Below are positions 53,241 to 61,923 of a DNA stretch of 64,000 nt, piece after piece (position 1 is the first letter of the stretch; each line of letters opens with the position of its first letter). Source of the DNA: Candidatus Gastranaerophilales bacterium. Its GTDB lineage: Bacteria > Cyanobacteriota > Vampirovibrionia > Gastranaerophilales > Gastranaerophilaceae. The notes under the pieces are model-generated. The model ran no database searches, was not told the origin of the DNA, and saw only the letters and a program-made list of their open reading frames with translations. The stretch covers positions 25,494 through 89,493 of the forward strand of contig CALUVE010000004.1 of assembly GCA_944324135.1 (NCBI GenBank). Reading direction: 5' to 3'. Made by a program: the position numbers and the translations under genes.

Positions 53241-54298
53241 GATTCAGGTGTTTCTTCAGATTTTTTAGATTTTCTGCCGCGTTTCGGTTTTTCCTCTACA
53301 GGAGTGTCAGCAGAAGCGTTTTCTACAGCAGGAGACTCATCTGCCTTTGCTTTTGAAGCTACTTTTCTGAACTCTTCTGGAGCGTCTTCTCTATCCTGAT
53401 TCCAACGCTGCAAGCCCATCTGCGAACGGATTAAACCAATACCGACGTGAACACGCCATTCATCCATTTTCAACTGAGCTGCAATTATTTTGTGGCATCC
53501 AATAGGCGGAAGCGGTAAAAGCGGCTCATAAAGATTTTTGATAGCAAAAAGCTGATCCGGAGAAATTGCAAGTTTACGTTTCGGGAACGGCAATTTCGGG
53601 AGCATCATCTTTTGTCTTACAAGGTTGATACCAAAAAATACTTTTCTTGGTTCAAGACCGATTTTTTCACCGATGACCTCATGACAATCAGGGTTTGGAA
53701 GCGGAAGCATCGCCTTATAGAGCTTTTCAATTTGTTCTAATTGCTCCTTACTTACTAAAAGCTGTTTTGGCCCTTTATTTTTCGGGCGCTTGCCGCCAAA
53801 ACGATTATTCTGCGGTCTATTAGGTCTGTTATTGAATCGTGAGCCCGGTTTGTTAAATCCGCCCTGAGGTCTGTTTCCGCCGTAACTGCCGCGATTATAA
53901 CCGCCTGAACGATTATCACGATTCTGGTTATTATATCTGTTGTTACCGTAAGAATTTCTATTATACCCGCCCTGACGGTTGTCTCTTCTGTAGCCGTCAT
54001 TATTATACTGACGCTGCGGTCTGTTGTTACCATATCCGCCGGCGCTGTATGAACCTCTGTTAGTATCGCCGCCGCTGGAGTAACTGCTATAAAATTGAGG
54101 CTGTTCTTCAGTACTGTAACCTCTCAGCGGCTGTTCCTGAGTTGATTCGGATGTTGCTGAAGCTTGCGGGGCTGCATCAACTGATGAAGAAGAAATCATC
54201 ATCTTTTTATCAGGATACAAACAGTCCGGACAGATAACTCTTTTGGGGTTTTTTGTTTCAAATTCACGACCACATTTGGTACACTTGTTTACATACAT
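53237..54298 (-). CDS. Zinc-ribbon, RG-rich disordered protein with a duplicated C-terminal domain
   Basis: 353 aa, not recognised. Residues 1-28 form a zinc ribbon (Cys6, Cys9, Cys23, Cys26). Residues 65-175 are Gly/Arg/Asn/Tyr rich (RGSYSAGG, YNRNSYGNN), like RNA-binding RGG tails. Two tandem 51-residue repeats follow at 183-233 and 246-296, each with LPLP, CH and a GI-L-R-QM end. The last 50 residues are acidic then basic. GAGG precedes the ATG. It is coupled to rimM-trmD, so an RNA- or ribosome-linked role is likely. Length and repeats show it is a real protein. Confidence 0.7.
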   Translation of the reverse strand: MYVNKCTKCGREFETKNPKRVICPDCLYPDKKMMISSSSVDAAPQASATSESTQEQPLRGYSTEEQPQFYSSYSSGGDTNRGSYSAGGYGNNRPQRQYNNDGYRRDNRQGGYNRNSYGNNRYNNQNRDNRSGGYNRGSYGGNRPQGGFNKPGSRFNNRPNRPQNNRFGGKRPKNKGPKQLLVSKEQLEQIEKLYKAMLPLPNPDCHEVIGEKIGLEPRKVFFGINLVRQKMMLPKLPFPKRKLAISPDQLFAIKNLYEPLLPLPPIGCHKIIAAQLKMDEWRVHVGIGLIRSQMGLQRWNQDREDAPEEFRKVASKAKADESPAVENASADTPVEEKPKRGRKSKKSEETPES

Positions 54299-54460
54299 AT
54301 TGAAAGCCTCTTAATTTAAAATAAAATCATAACAACAAAATAAAATTTTTAATCTCTGAAATTCCCACTATTTAATAAAATCAATTTAAATAAACTATTT
54401 ATATTAATATAATAACACATATCATAATAAAACGCAATACTTTTTAAGAAATATTTAGAA
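54299..54460. other. AT-rich promoter region of the zinc-ribbon-rimM-trmD operon
   Basis: No open frame. Very AT rich; several TATAAT-like boxes on the minus strand (for instance near 54,405) could drive the operon, but none can be singled out. Confidence 0.35.
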
Positions 54461-54496
54461 ATGGGAATGCGCTAAAAAAGCACATTCCCATTATTT
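54461..54496 (-). terminator. Terminator-like hairpin after the response regulator gene
   Basis: AATGGGAATG and CATTCCCATT form a 10-bp perfect stem, extended by GC pairs around a short A-rich loop. T-rich sequence follows on either side. Confidence 0.6.
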
Positions 54497-54520
54497 GTGG
54501 ATAATAAAAGCGGTATAAAA

Positions 54521-55210
54521 TCAGACCATGCCCTCTTTTACAGCTTTAACAGCAGCCTGTACTCTGTCATTTACGCACATTTTTTGGAGAATAGAGCAGA
54601 CGTGAGCTTTTGCGGTATGGACACTGACAATAAGTTCTTTTGCTATTTCAGTGTTACTTTTACCTGTTACGAGATGTTTCAGAACTTCAAATTCTCTTTC
54701 TGTCAAAGGCACTCTTCCCTCGCTCGGAGACTTATTCGGAAGAAATCCGACATTATCCATTTTCGGAAAAGAATTCAAGGCAGCCTGTGCAACTACAGGG
54801 TCAATCCAGCAGACGCCGTCTGCAACATCTCTTACTACATCTGCGAGTTTTTGCGGATCAATATCTTTCAAGCAGTACGCATTTGCACCTGACCCGAGAG
54901 CTGCAATAACTTCTTCATCTCTGTCATGGGAAGTTAAAGCAATAATTTTTATATCCGGAGCAAATTCTTTAACCTTTATGGTTGCTTCAATGCCGTTCAT
55001 ATGAGGCAGCCCCAAATCCATAAGTATTACATCAGGATGCAGCCGTTCAATCAACTTTAACCCCTCAATGGCATCTTCGGATTCTGCCACGACTTCCATA
55101 TCAGGATTACTGTTCAACGCGCATCTTAACCCCACACGCGTAAGTTTAAAATCTTCAACAATTGCAATTCTAATTTTCTTTGAACTTTTTTCTTCAATAC
55201 AGTTTGACAT
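54521..55210 (-). CDS. NarL/FixJ-family two-component response regulator
   Basis: 229 aa. Receiver domain: IRIAIVEDFKLTRVGLR (acidic pocket) and VILMDLGLPHMNG with the phospho-acceptor Asp. ALTSHDRDEEV and YCLKDIDPQ with the conserved Lys follow. C-terminal LuxR-type helix-turn-helix: LTEREFEVLKHLVTGKSNTEIAKEL, VSVHTAKAHVCSIL. The longer in-frame start is rejected because GAGGG lies before this ATG. No sensor kinase is adjacent, so it is an orphan regulator; its targets cannot be read. Confidence 0.93.
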   Translation of the reverse strand: MSNCIEEKSSKKIRIAIVEDFKLTRVGLRCALNSNPDMEVVAESEDAIEGLKLIERLHPDVILMDLGLPHMNGIEATIKVKEFAPDIKIIALTSHDRDEEVIAALGSGANAYCLKDIDPQKLADVVRDVADGVCWIDPVVAQAALNSFPKMDNVGFLPNKSPSEGRVPLTEREFEVLKHLVTGKSNTEIAKELIVSVHTAKAHVCSILQKMCVNDRVQAAVKAVKEGMV

Positions 55211-55334
55211 ATAAAACCCTCTATCAATTTTGTGTACTTCATGAAAATAGAATAGCCGGGGGTAATAATCTATTACCAATATGGGGAATATTGTAAAAAT
55301 TATTTATAGAACTAATATTCCAAAAATACGATTA

Positions 55335-55343
55335 TGCTATAAT
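55335..55343 (+). promoter_or_regulatory. Extended -10 promoter for the GH13-like gene
   Basis: TGC-TATAAT, 36 bp before the start codon; the gene itself has GGGGAG as ribosome binding site. Confidence 0.55.
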
Positions 55344-55378
55344 TTTATTAAGTTAAAAGAATTTACGGGGAGTATGAC

Positions 55379-57670
55379 ATGCTTGAATTTTTGTTTGGTA
55401 AAAAAGATAATGTTTTGAATAAAGCTGAACGCTTGAATGAAATTTATTCTGCATTAAGAAATACTTACAATCCTGACAATCTGCCGGAAGAAAAAAAGGC
55501 AAATATCAGAAAAAAACTCAAAAAATACGGTTATCTCCCGATGCCGCACATACAGGCTTTGGAAGAGCTTTCTGACGCTGAAGTCTTATACGGGCTGGAA
55601 TTCAAATGGGAACAGAACGGAATATTCAAGGATGGCAAATTTGATTTTGAAAATAATCAAATAAGTGCGCTCGCCAGAAACGGAGTTAAAAATTCCGATT
55701 GGATAAAAAGAGAAGGACACAACATAAAACTTATCAACCTTGCAGGGCTTGGAAACGGCAATAGAACAAAAAATCCGGGAAAATTTATGTCATGGCTCAG
55801 ACAGCTTTTGATTCTTCCGACAGGTTCCAAGAAAAATAACATTCAAAATACAACAATATACCTGATACCGTTTCATCCGAGAGAATTCGGATGTGCATAT
55901 CTGCCCAAAAGCAGCGAAGTAAGTGAAGCTCTGCTTGATACAGACTTACAAGAATTAACAGGGATGAATACAAAAGAACAGGTGCAGACATTTATTATGC
56001 TCTCACAGCTTGCAGGACATCCTGTTATTTACGATATTTTGCCGCAGACCGGCAGATTTTCCAAAGCTGTTCTGGCAAACCCGACAATCGCCAGATGGTT
56101 TGATATTGAAGAACTTATCACTCAGCTTAAAGGAAAAATTGATGACGCATGCGAAGAATTGTCAAAAGAATTTGACACGGATGATATTGAAATCGTTAAA
56201 GATATTTATAAACAATCACTCAAAGGCGGCGCAGGCGATTTGACAGAACATTTTAAGAATATCTATAACAAACTGGAAGAGCTGCTTGTGGATGCAAAAA
56301 AAGAATTGTCTGATAACATGCTGAAAAAAAATATTCAGTCCAAAATCCATAAACGTGTTAAAGATATCGTTTCAGACATTGAAAAAAACAAATCAGGGAA
56401 AATTCTTGCAGAAAATGACATCACAAAACAGATTGACATAATTCAGGAATTGATAAAAACGGGTTTATGGCCGGCACCTGGCGGAGCATGGTGTTCTGCT
56501 GGCGTACCGGTATTTGACAAAATGAGCGAATGCGGAGGATATCCTACATTCAAACATTACAATTACAAAGGCGAAGATGTAACTAATTTTGCCAATCTGG
56601 ATTGCCAGACTCCTTATTACTTTGCATACCTTGAGGACGGTACTTTCAACAAACCAGTAATTGATTACTTCATAAATTATATGAAACAACTCCAGAAAGA
56701 TTACAACTTTGACGGATTCAGAGTCGACCACATCGACCATATTGTAGACGATGTCTCAGAAAAAGACGGTAAGCCAATCAGCTACAGAGCACCGAGAGTT
56801 GTTCTTGGGAAACTAAACACAGCAATGAAAGAGGATATCCCGTATTTTGCAACGCTTGCAGAATATATGCTCTGGGACGGATTTTTGAAAGAATATCATC
56901 AAGACATGAATTTTGATATTCTCTGGGGCAACGATATTGTTTCACAATCCGATAAAACCCCTGAGAAAATAACAGAGGACAATCAAAATCTGACAAACTA
57001 CAATGTCGGAATTGACAGCAAAAAATATCTCTCTATCCTGAAAACATATAACAATCAAGACGGAGAATTCAGATGTATAGACCAGTATCCGGGACAACTC
57101 GGCGAAAAAGGCGCTTTATACAAATGGTTTAAATACAAATTTTTACCGGGCGGCAAATTTGCACAGCGCTCAATGCTCTATGTTGACGGAGATGAAAGCT
57201 ATACACAAAAAGGAATTGAGCACGTCATAGGTGAAGAAGTTTCAATGGAAAGAGAACAAAATTACAAATTCTTCTCAAAATTTGATGCAATTGACCGATA
57301 CGTTAAGGAAAACGAAATAATCACAGACGGAGAAGCTCAAATTATTACACAGGATGATGACGGATTTGGCGTATGGATGATAACCAAAGAACCGCTTAAA
57401 CAGGCATATCTTGTTGTCTCAAATTACAACTATCCGATAGAACGCAAAGATGTTAAAGATGATGACGGCAACACACGCAGAGATTGGGTTGAGGGCAGCT
57501 CTGTCTATAACAAATCTTTCCATCTGCCTGGTGACTTTACCGCAGAAAAAGAGCTTGAATTTGACGGCGAAAACTTTGTCGAAAAACCTTTCGCATGCCC
57601 TGACGGCGATTTTGAATTTGAAGAACTAAAACCATCAGAATTCAAAGTATACATATTAAGAAAACAATAA
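55379..57670 (+). CDS. GH13-like (alpha-amylase superfamily) glycoside hydrolase
   Basis: 763 aa, cytoplasmic (no signal peptide). Barrel motifs: AGHPVIYDILPQTGR near residue 212 (region I). FDGFRVDHIDHI at 444-455, with Asp450 in the nucleophile position (region II). ATLAEYMLW at 491-499, with Glu495 as candidate acid (region III). YNNQDG where NHD normally stands (region IV). A helical insertion of about 100 residues (roughly 250-350) interrupts the barrel. The C-terminal beta domain ends SEFKVYILRKQ. Substrate unknown; glycogen or maltooligosaccharide metabolism is plausible. No other glycogen gene is adjacent. Confidence 0.75.
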   Translation: MLEFLFGKKDNVLNKAERLNEIYSALRNTYNPDNLPEEKKANIRKKLKKYGYLPMPHIQALEELSDAEVLYGLEFKWEQNGIFKDGKFDFENNQISALARNGVKNSDWIKREGHNIKLINLAGLGNGNRTKNPGKFMSWLRQLLILPTGSKKNNIQNTTIYLIPFHPREFGCAYLPKSSEVSEALLDTDLQELTGMNTKEQVQTFIMLSQLAGHPVIYDILPQTGRFSKAVLANPTIARWFDIEELITQLKGKIDDACEELSKEFDTDDIEIVKDIYKQSLKGGAGDLTEHFKNIYNKLEELLVDAKKELSDNMLKKNIQSKIHKRVKDIVSDIEKNKSGKILAENDITKQIDIIQELIKTGLWPAPGGAWCSAGVPVFDKMSECGGYPTFKHYNYKGEDVTNFANLDCQTPYYFAYLEDGTFNKPVIDYFINYMKQLQKDYNFDGFRVDHIDHIVDDVSEKDGKPISYRAPRVVLGKLNTAMKEDIPYFATLAEYMLWDGFLKEYHQDMNFDILWGNDIVSQSDKTPEKITEDNQNLTNYNVGIDSKKYLSILKTYNNQDGEFRCIDQYPGQLGEKGALYKWFKYKFLPGGKFAQRSMLYVDGDESYTQKGIEHVIGEEVSMEREQNYKFFSKFDAIDRYVKENEIITDGEAQIITQDDDGFGVWMITKEPLKQAYLVVSNYNYPIERKDVKDDDGNTRRDWVEGSSVYNKSFHLPGDFTAEKELEFDGENFVEKPFACPDGDFEFEELKPSEFKVYILRKQ

Positions 57671-57674
57671 AATC

Positions 57675-57707
57675 TTGCCCGTCAAAGGATTTTAGTATAT
57701 CCTAAAA
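57675..57707 (+). promoter_or_regulatory. Promoter with inverted repeat at recN
   Basis: TTGCCC, 17-bp spacer, TATCCT ending 6 bp before the recN ATG. TTTTAG-tatatc-CTAAAA (57,690-57,707) is a perfect inverted repeat overlapping the -10 box, a good position for a repressor operator. Confidence 0.45.
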
Positions 57708-57709
57708 GT

Positions 57710-59362
57710 ATGATAAAACAGTTAAAACTAAAAGATTATATATTAATTGATGAATTAACTGCCAATTTTGACGGGGGATTAAATGTTATAACAGGTGAAA
57801 CCGGTTCAGGTAAAAGTATCCTGATTAGCGCGATTGACCTTGCTTTTGCGCCCCGTGTATCAAAAGAGGTTATCAAAACAGGCTGCGAAAAAGCAACCAT
57901 TGAACTTGTTATTGATAATCAAAAACATGACCTCTCAAAACTGCTTGAAGAAAACGGAATAGATGATACAGGCAGTGAAATAGTTTTAACCAAAGAAATT
58001 ACGCAAAACGCCGTCCGAACTCGCGTAAACGGAACTCTCGTAAATCAAGAGTTGATAAGAACACTGCGCGCACTGTTTTTGGATATACATTCACAGCACC
58101 AGACATACTCTTTTCTCCAGCCTAAATACCATATAGTCCTGCTGGATGAATATGCAAAAGAGCTCTACGGAAAAGAACTGGCTGAATACAGAGAAAAATA
58201 TTCTGAATATAAAAAATTACAAGAGCAATTAGACAAGGCAAAAACATCAGCTGATATGACAGAATCCCAGCTGGAATTTCTGCAATTTCAGGTGAATGAA
58301 ATTGATTCTGCTCAAATTCAAGGCGAAGATGAGGACGAAAAACTGAATGCTGAACTAGAAGTTCTGGAAAATGCTGAAAAGCTTAAAGAACTCACAGGCT
58401 CTTCCTACTGGGCTTTAAATAGCGATGAGGGCTCCATTCTTGAGGCATTAACAAAAATCAAACAGAATGTTTCAAAAGCAGCTTCCTACGACAATAATCT
58501 TGAATCTGTAGAACAGAATCTTCTTGATGCTATGGAAAATTTGAAAGAAATCAGTTCTGAACTTAGAGATTACAGCCAAAATCTTGATAATGACACAGAA
58601 CGTCTGAATGAAATTCAGGAAAGAATTTTTCTACTGGACAAACTCAAACGGAAATACGGCGGCACTCTGGCTGAAGTCCTCAAAAACTTTGAAAAATTAT
58701 CAGAGGAACTTTCATCTATAGAATTTTCAACACAAAATATAGAAGAACTTGAAATCCAAATAACCAGCTCCAGAGCTGAACTTGAAAAAATAGCTGCAGA
58801 TATAAGTGAAAAACGCAAGGACTATGCAAAAGTTCTTTCTGTATACATTCAAGAAAAATTAGAAAAACTGGAACTGCCAAAATCAAGATTTGAAATAGCA
58901 GTAACTCCAAAAGAATTGTCTGCTGACGGATGCGATGACGTTGAATTTTTAATATCAACAAATGTCTCCGAGGATTTAAAACCGCTCGCGAAAGTTGCCT
59001 CCGGCGGGGAAATTTCTCGTGTAATGCTCGCTATCAAATCAATTTTTGCACAAACCGATAACATTGACACAGTCATCTTTGACGAAATTGACACCGGTAT
59101 CTCTGGACGAGCTTCCCAGAGTGTTGCGGATGAAATCGTAGAGCTTTCAAAATACCACCAGATTATACTAATAACCCATCAGGCAATAATTGCATCAAAA
59201 GCGGACAAACATTTCTACGTCAAAAAATCCCAGACTGATGAAACAAAAGTGGAAGTTTACGTGCTCAAAGATGACAACAGAATTAAAGCGCTGGCTGAAC
59301 TTGCCGGAGGCGATATAAACGATACATCAATGGAATTTGCCCGTTCTCTAATAAGCGGATAA
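57710..59362 (+). CDS. recN: DNA repair protein RecN
   Basis: SMC-like ATPase for double-strand break repair. 550 aa: N-terminal Walker A TGETGSGKSILISAID, NPT-like first half, long coiled coils (residues about 150-370, Glu/Lys rich), then the signature VASGGEISRVMLAIK and Walker B TVIFDEIDTGISGRA. No Shine-Dalgarno; the promoter abuts the start codon. recN is an SOS gene in many bacteria, which fits the inverted repeat over its promoter. Confidence 0.95.
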   Translation: MIKQLKLKDYILIDELTANFDGGLNVITGETGSGKSILISAIDLAFAPRVSKEVIKTGCEKATIELVIDNQKHDLSKLLEENGIDDTGSEIVLTKEITQNAVRTRVNGTLVNQELIRTLRALFLDIHSQHQTYSFLQPKYHIVLLDEYAKELYGKELAEYREKYSEYKKLQEQLDKAKTSADMTESQLEFLQFQVNEIDSAQIQGEDEDEKLNAELEVLENAEKLKELTGSSYWALNSDEGSILEALTKIKQNVSKAASYDNNLESVEQNLLDAMENLKEISSELRDYSQNLDNDTERLNEIQERIFLLDKLKRKYGGTLAEVLKNFEKLSEELSSIEFSTQNIEELEIQITSSRAELEKIAADISEKRKDYAKVLSVYIQEKLEKLELPKSRFEIAVTPKELSADGCDDVEFLISTNVSEDLKPLAKVASGGEISRVMLAIKSIFAQTDNIDTVIFDEIDTGISGRASQSVADEIVELSKYHQIILITHQAIIASKADKHFYVKKSQTDETKVEVYVLKDDNRIKALAELAGGDINDTSMEFARSLISG

Positions 59363-59378
59363 AAATTTTAAGAAAAAA

Positions 59379-59413
59379 AAAAGATATGCAAAGTACTTTA
59401 CATATCTTTTTGT
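59379..59413. terminator. Bidirectional terminator between recN and rpoD
   Basis: AAAAAGATATG / CATATCTTTTT stem, loop about 12 nt, in a convergent gap. Serves both genes. Confidence 0.75.
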
Positions 59414-59425
59414 TGCGCACATAAA

Positions 59426-60427
59426 TTAATCCTCAATAAAATCTTTAAAATGCAAGAACTCTTCTTTTTCGCGTAATTTTTTCAATGCAATATCTTCAAG
59501 CTGGCGGATTCTTTCTTTGGAATACCCCATAATTTTTCCCAGTTGTTCAAGAGTCTTGGGGGATTCACCGTTTATCCCGAATCTTGTTGAGATTATCTTT
59601 TTTTCACGTTCGTTCAGTGTATCCAGCAATTTATGAATACTGTTTTTCATAGCCTTATTACTTGTCTGGACTTCTGGAGTAAAATTACTCTTATCCTGAA
59701 TATAATCGCCGATATTTAAATCTTCTGTAACAGGCGTTTCAAGACTTATAGGTTCTTTTATTATAGATTTTTTTATAAGAGAAATTTTCTTTTGCGGAAT
59801 TCCCATACGTTGAGAGACCTCAGATTCTGTAGGTTCTCTTCCAAGTTCAAAAGAAAGAGTCGTAAAAATTCGTTTGTACTTTCTTATTTTATCTGCCATG
59901 TGAACAGGAATTCTTATTGAACGTGAATTGTTAGCAATAGCACGAATAATAGTCTGTTTTATCCACCACGTTGCATAGGTTGAGAATTTGAAATTTCTGG
60001 AATAATCAAATTTTTCAGCAGCCTTTATCAACCCTAAAGACCCTTCCTGTACTAAATCCATAAACAGAACCCCTTGTCCGATATATTTTTTAGCAATGCT
60101 CACAACAAGGCGTAAATTTGCCTGAATGAGTTTACGTCTGGCAATGGCGGCAACATGTTTTTCACCCTCTTTAATATCACGTCCGAGCGCTTTTTCTTCA
60201 GCTCCCGACAAAAGTTTTATTTTGCCGATATCTTTGAGATACATTTGCAAAATATCATCGTCATTAGCAATAGAATTAAAGAATTTAGGGGGCTGCTCCT
60301 CATCAAAATTCTGTTCATCACAGGCAGGATAATCTTCCTCAGAAGTTTCAACCTTTGATACTGTGCTAAAATCTTTATACAAAGCTCCATCAATAATACC
60401 TTCCTCATATTTTAAACACTCTGCCAT
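59426..60427 (-). CDS. rpoD: RNA polymerase sigma-70 factor, RpoD/SigA-like
   Basis: 333 aa. Short acidic N terminus (about 50 residues, no full region 1.1). Region 1.2 begins [18 protein letters not shown]. Region 2: [32 protein letters not shown]. Region 3: [12 protein letters not shown]. Region 4: [23 protein letters not shown]. It may be the primary sigma factor or a group 2 paralogue of the cyanobacterial kind; the short N terminus favours the latter slightly. GGAGAG precedes the ATG. A perfect palindrome lies in its 5-prime region. Confidence 0.88.
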   Translation of the reverse strand: MAECLKYEEGIIDGALYKDFSTVSKVETSEEDYPACDEQNFDEEQPPKFFNSIANDDDILQMYLKDIGKIKLLSGAEEKALGRDIKEGEKHVAAIARRKLIQANLRLVVSIAKKYIGQGVLFMDLVQEGSLGLIKAAEKFDYSRNFKFSTYATWWIKQTIIRAIANNSRSIRIPVHMADKIRKYKRIFTTLSFELGREPTESEVSQRMGIPQKKISLIKKSIIKEPISLETPVTEDLNIGDYIQDKSNFTPEVQTSNKAMKNSIHKLLDTLNEREKKIISTRFGINGESPKTLEQLGKIMGYSKERIRQLEDIALKKLREKEEFLHFKDFIED

Positions 60428-60453
60428 TTTATTTTCTCTCCATAAAATATTTT

Positions 60454-60471
60454 CCTGTACAAAAGTACAGG
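60454..60471. promoter_or_regulatory. Palindrome CCTGTAC-aaaa-GTACAGG upstream of rpoD
   Basis: Perfect 7-bp arms with a 4-bp centre, 27 bp before the rpoD start. It could be an operator or an RNA hairpin in the leader. GTAC-N4-GTAC resembles the cyanobacterial LexA site, except that its flanking bases differ. Confidence 0.5.
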
Positions 60472-60535
60472 TTCGGCTACTCTTTTAGTATGTAGACGAA
60501 AGAGGAATAGTTTTGTTTCTTAAGCCGACGAAATT

Positions 60536-61786
60536 CTACTTTTTACCTAGGATATTCCTTATTTCATCAATAGAAAAATCCAATGCGCCGCGGCTTGTCT
60601 CAAATATTTTCCGGCAATCCGAACAACAAACAGAATAATACTCATCATCAGAAAGAAGTTTGCGCATCTGTTCTTCCAGTTCTTCAACATTATTCGCTAC
60701 CGAGCCGGCATTTGTGAGGAGAATGTACTTATAAATATCTTTAAAATTGAATTTTGTAGGCCCTGTAATAACAGGTTTGTTGAAAATAAGAGCCTCAAGC
60801 GGATTGTGCCCGCCGGTATTATTAAAGCTGCCGCCGATGAAAGCAAAATGACATATTGTATAAATTTTACCGAGTTCTCCCATTGTATCAAGGATTACAA
60901 TATCGTTATCTATAAAATTATCATTATTAGAACGCAGACCGAAAGAGAAACCAAAGTCATTTACGACTTTTTCAACATCTTTAATTCTGTCGTTATGGCG
61001 CGGTGCAATTAACAATTTAATATCCGGAAATTCTTTCTTCAATTTCTTAAATACAGTAAGTATAATTTCTTCTTCTCCGGAATGAGTGCTGCCGGCAATA
61101 ATAATCCTGTTGTTATCATTTTCAATATTTATATCAAAGTGTTTTGGTTCAATATCAAATTTCAAATTTCCCATAACTTTTGTAGTTTCAGGATTAGCGC
61201 CGAGAGCAACAAGTTTGTCCATATCAGCTTTACTCTGTGTTAAGTTTGCTGTGTATTTTTCTAATATAGGCTTTATAAAAAATTTTAAAAGTTTATAGCT
61301 TTTGAAAGTACTATCAGAAATACGAGCATTGACAGAACACACCGGAATGTGCCGTCTAAAAGCTTCATCTGTAAACACGGGCCATAACTCAGTTTCAGCA
61401 ATAATTATAAGAGACGGATGAATTTTGTTAAAGAATTTCTTCACACAGCAAGGAATATCAAACGGATAATATGTGATGAACTTACAAACATCACCAAGCT
61501 TTTTATGGGCAATTTCCTGCCCTGTACGCGTACCTGTTGTAAGAACAATATCATAATCCGGAAATTCTTTTGCCGCACGTTTTACAAGATTTTCTACCGC
61601 ATTAACTTCTCCGACCGAAATCGCATGAAAATGTATAACATTTTGAGATAAGTCAGGAGCAGGGAAACAACCTAGTTTTTCTTTATACGCATACCCCAGT
61701 TTTGAATTAAACCGGCTCAATGCATACCAGAACGGTAAAATAGCAAAGAAAAAGACAGAAATAAGTATACGGTAGATAATAAACAT
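60536..61786 (-). CDS. waaA: Lipid IVA 3-deoxy-D-manno-octulosonic acid transferase
   Basis: Transfers Kdo from CMP-Kdo to lipid A precursor at the inner membrane. The 416-aa protein has an N-terminal membrane anchor (residues 1-22). NVIHFHAISVGEVNAV carries the catalytic Glu. IIAETELWPVF, the AGSTHSGEEE second-domain motif, and GGSFNNTGGHNPLEA in the donor site follow. Its supply enzyme KdsB is at the left edge. Start has GAGG. An extended -10 box 22 bp upstream of the start and a poly-G tract about 125 bp upstream may control it. Confidence 0.95.
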   Translation of the reverse strand: MFIIYRILISVFFFAILPFWYALSRFNSKLGYAYKEKLGCFPAPDLSQNVIHFHAISVGEVNAVENLVKRAAKEFPDYDIVLTTGTRTGQEIAHKKLGDVCKFITYYPFDIPCCVKKFFNKIHPSLIIIAETELWPVFTDEAFRRHIPVCSVNARISDSTFKSYKLLKFFIKPILEKYTANLTQSKADMDKLVALGANPETTKVMGNLKFDIEPKHFDINIENDNNRIIIAGSTHSGEEEIILTVFKKLKKEFPDIKLLIAPRHNDRIKDVEKVVNDFGFSFGLRSNNDNFIDNDIVILDTMGELGKIYTICHFAFIGGSFNNTGGHNPLEALIFNKPVITGPTKFNFKDIYKYILLTNAGSVANNVEELEEQMRKLLSDDEYYSVCCSDCRKIFETSRGALDFSIDEIRNILGKK

Positions 61787-61807
61787 TACTAATACCTCAC
61801 TGAGCTA

Positions 61808-61816
61808 ATTTTAACA
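61808..61816 (-). promoter_or_regulatory. Extended -10 promoter for waaA
   Basis: Minus strand TGT-TAAAAT, 22 bp before the waaA start codon. No clear -35 element, as expected for an extended -10. Confidence 0.5.
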
Positions 61817-61911
61817 TAAATCATGCCGTTTTGTGTATATAGCTTAGGGCCGAAATAAAATAACAAATCGCACAGAGGAAAAATAGGCTGCTACTGAACA
61901 TACACAACTCT

Positions 61912-61922
61912 GGGGGGGGGGG
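61912..61922 (+). repeat. Homopolymer tract G11
   Basis: Eleven G, one base beyond the stop codon of the membrane-protein gene and about 95 bp upstream of the waaA -10 box. Slippage here would change spacing in the waaA upstream region, not a reading frame. Confidence 0.95.
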
Positions 61923-61923
61923 A

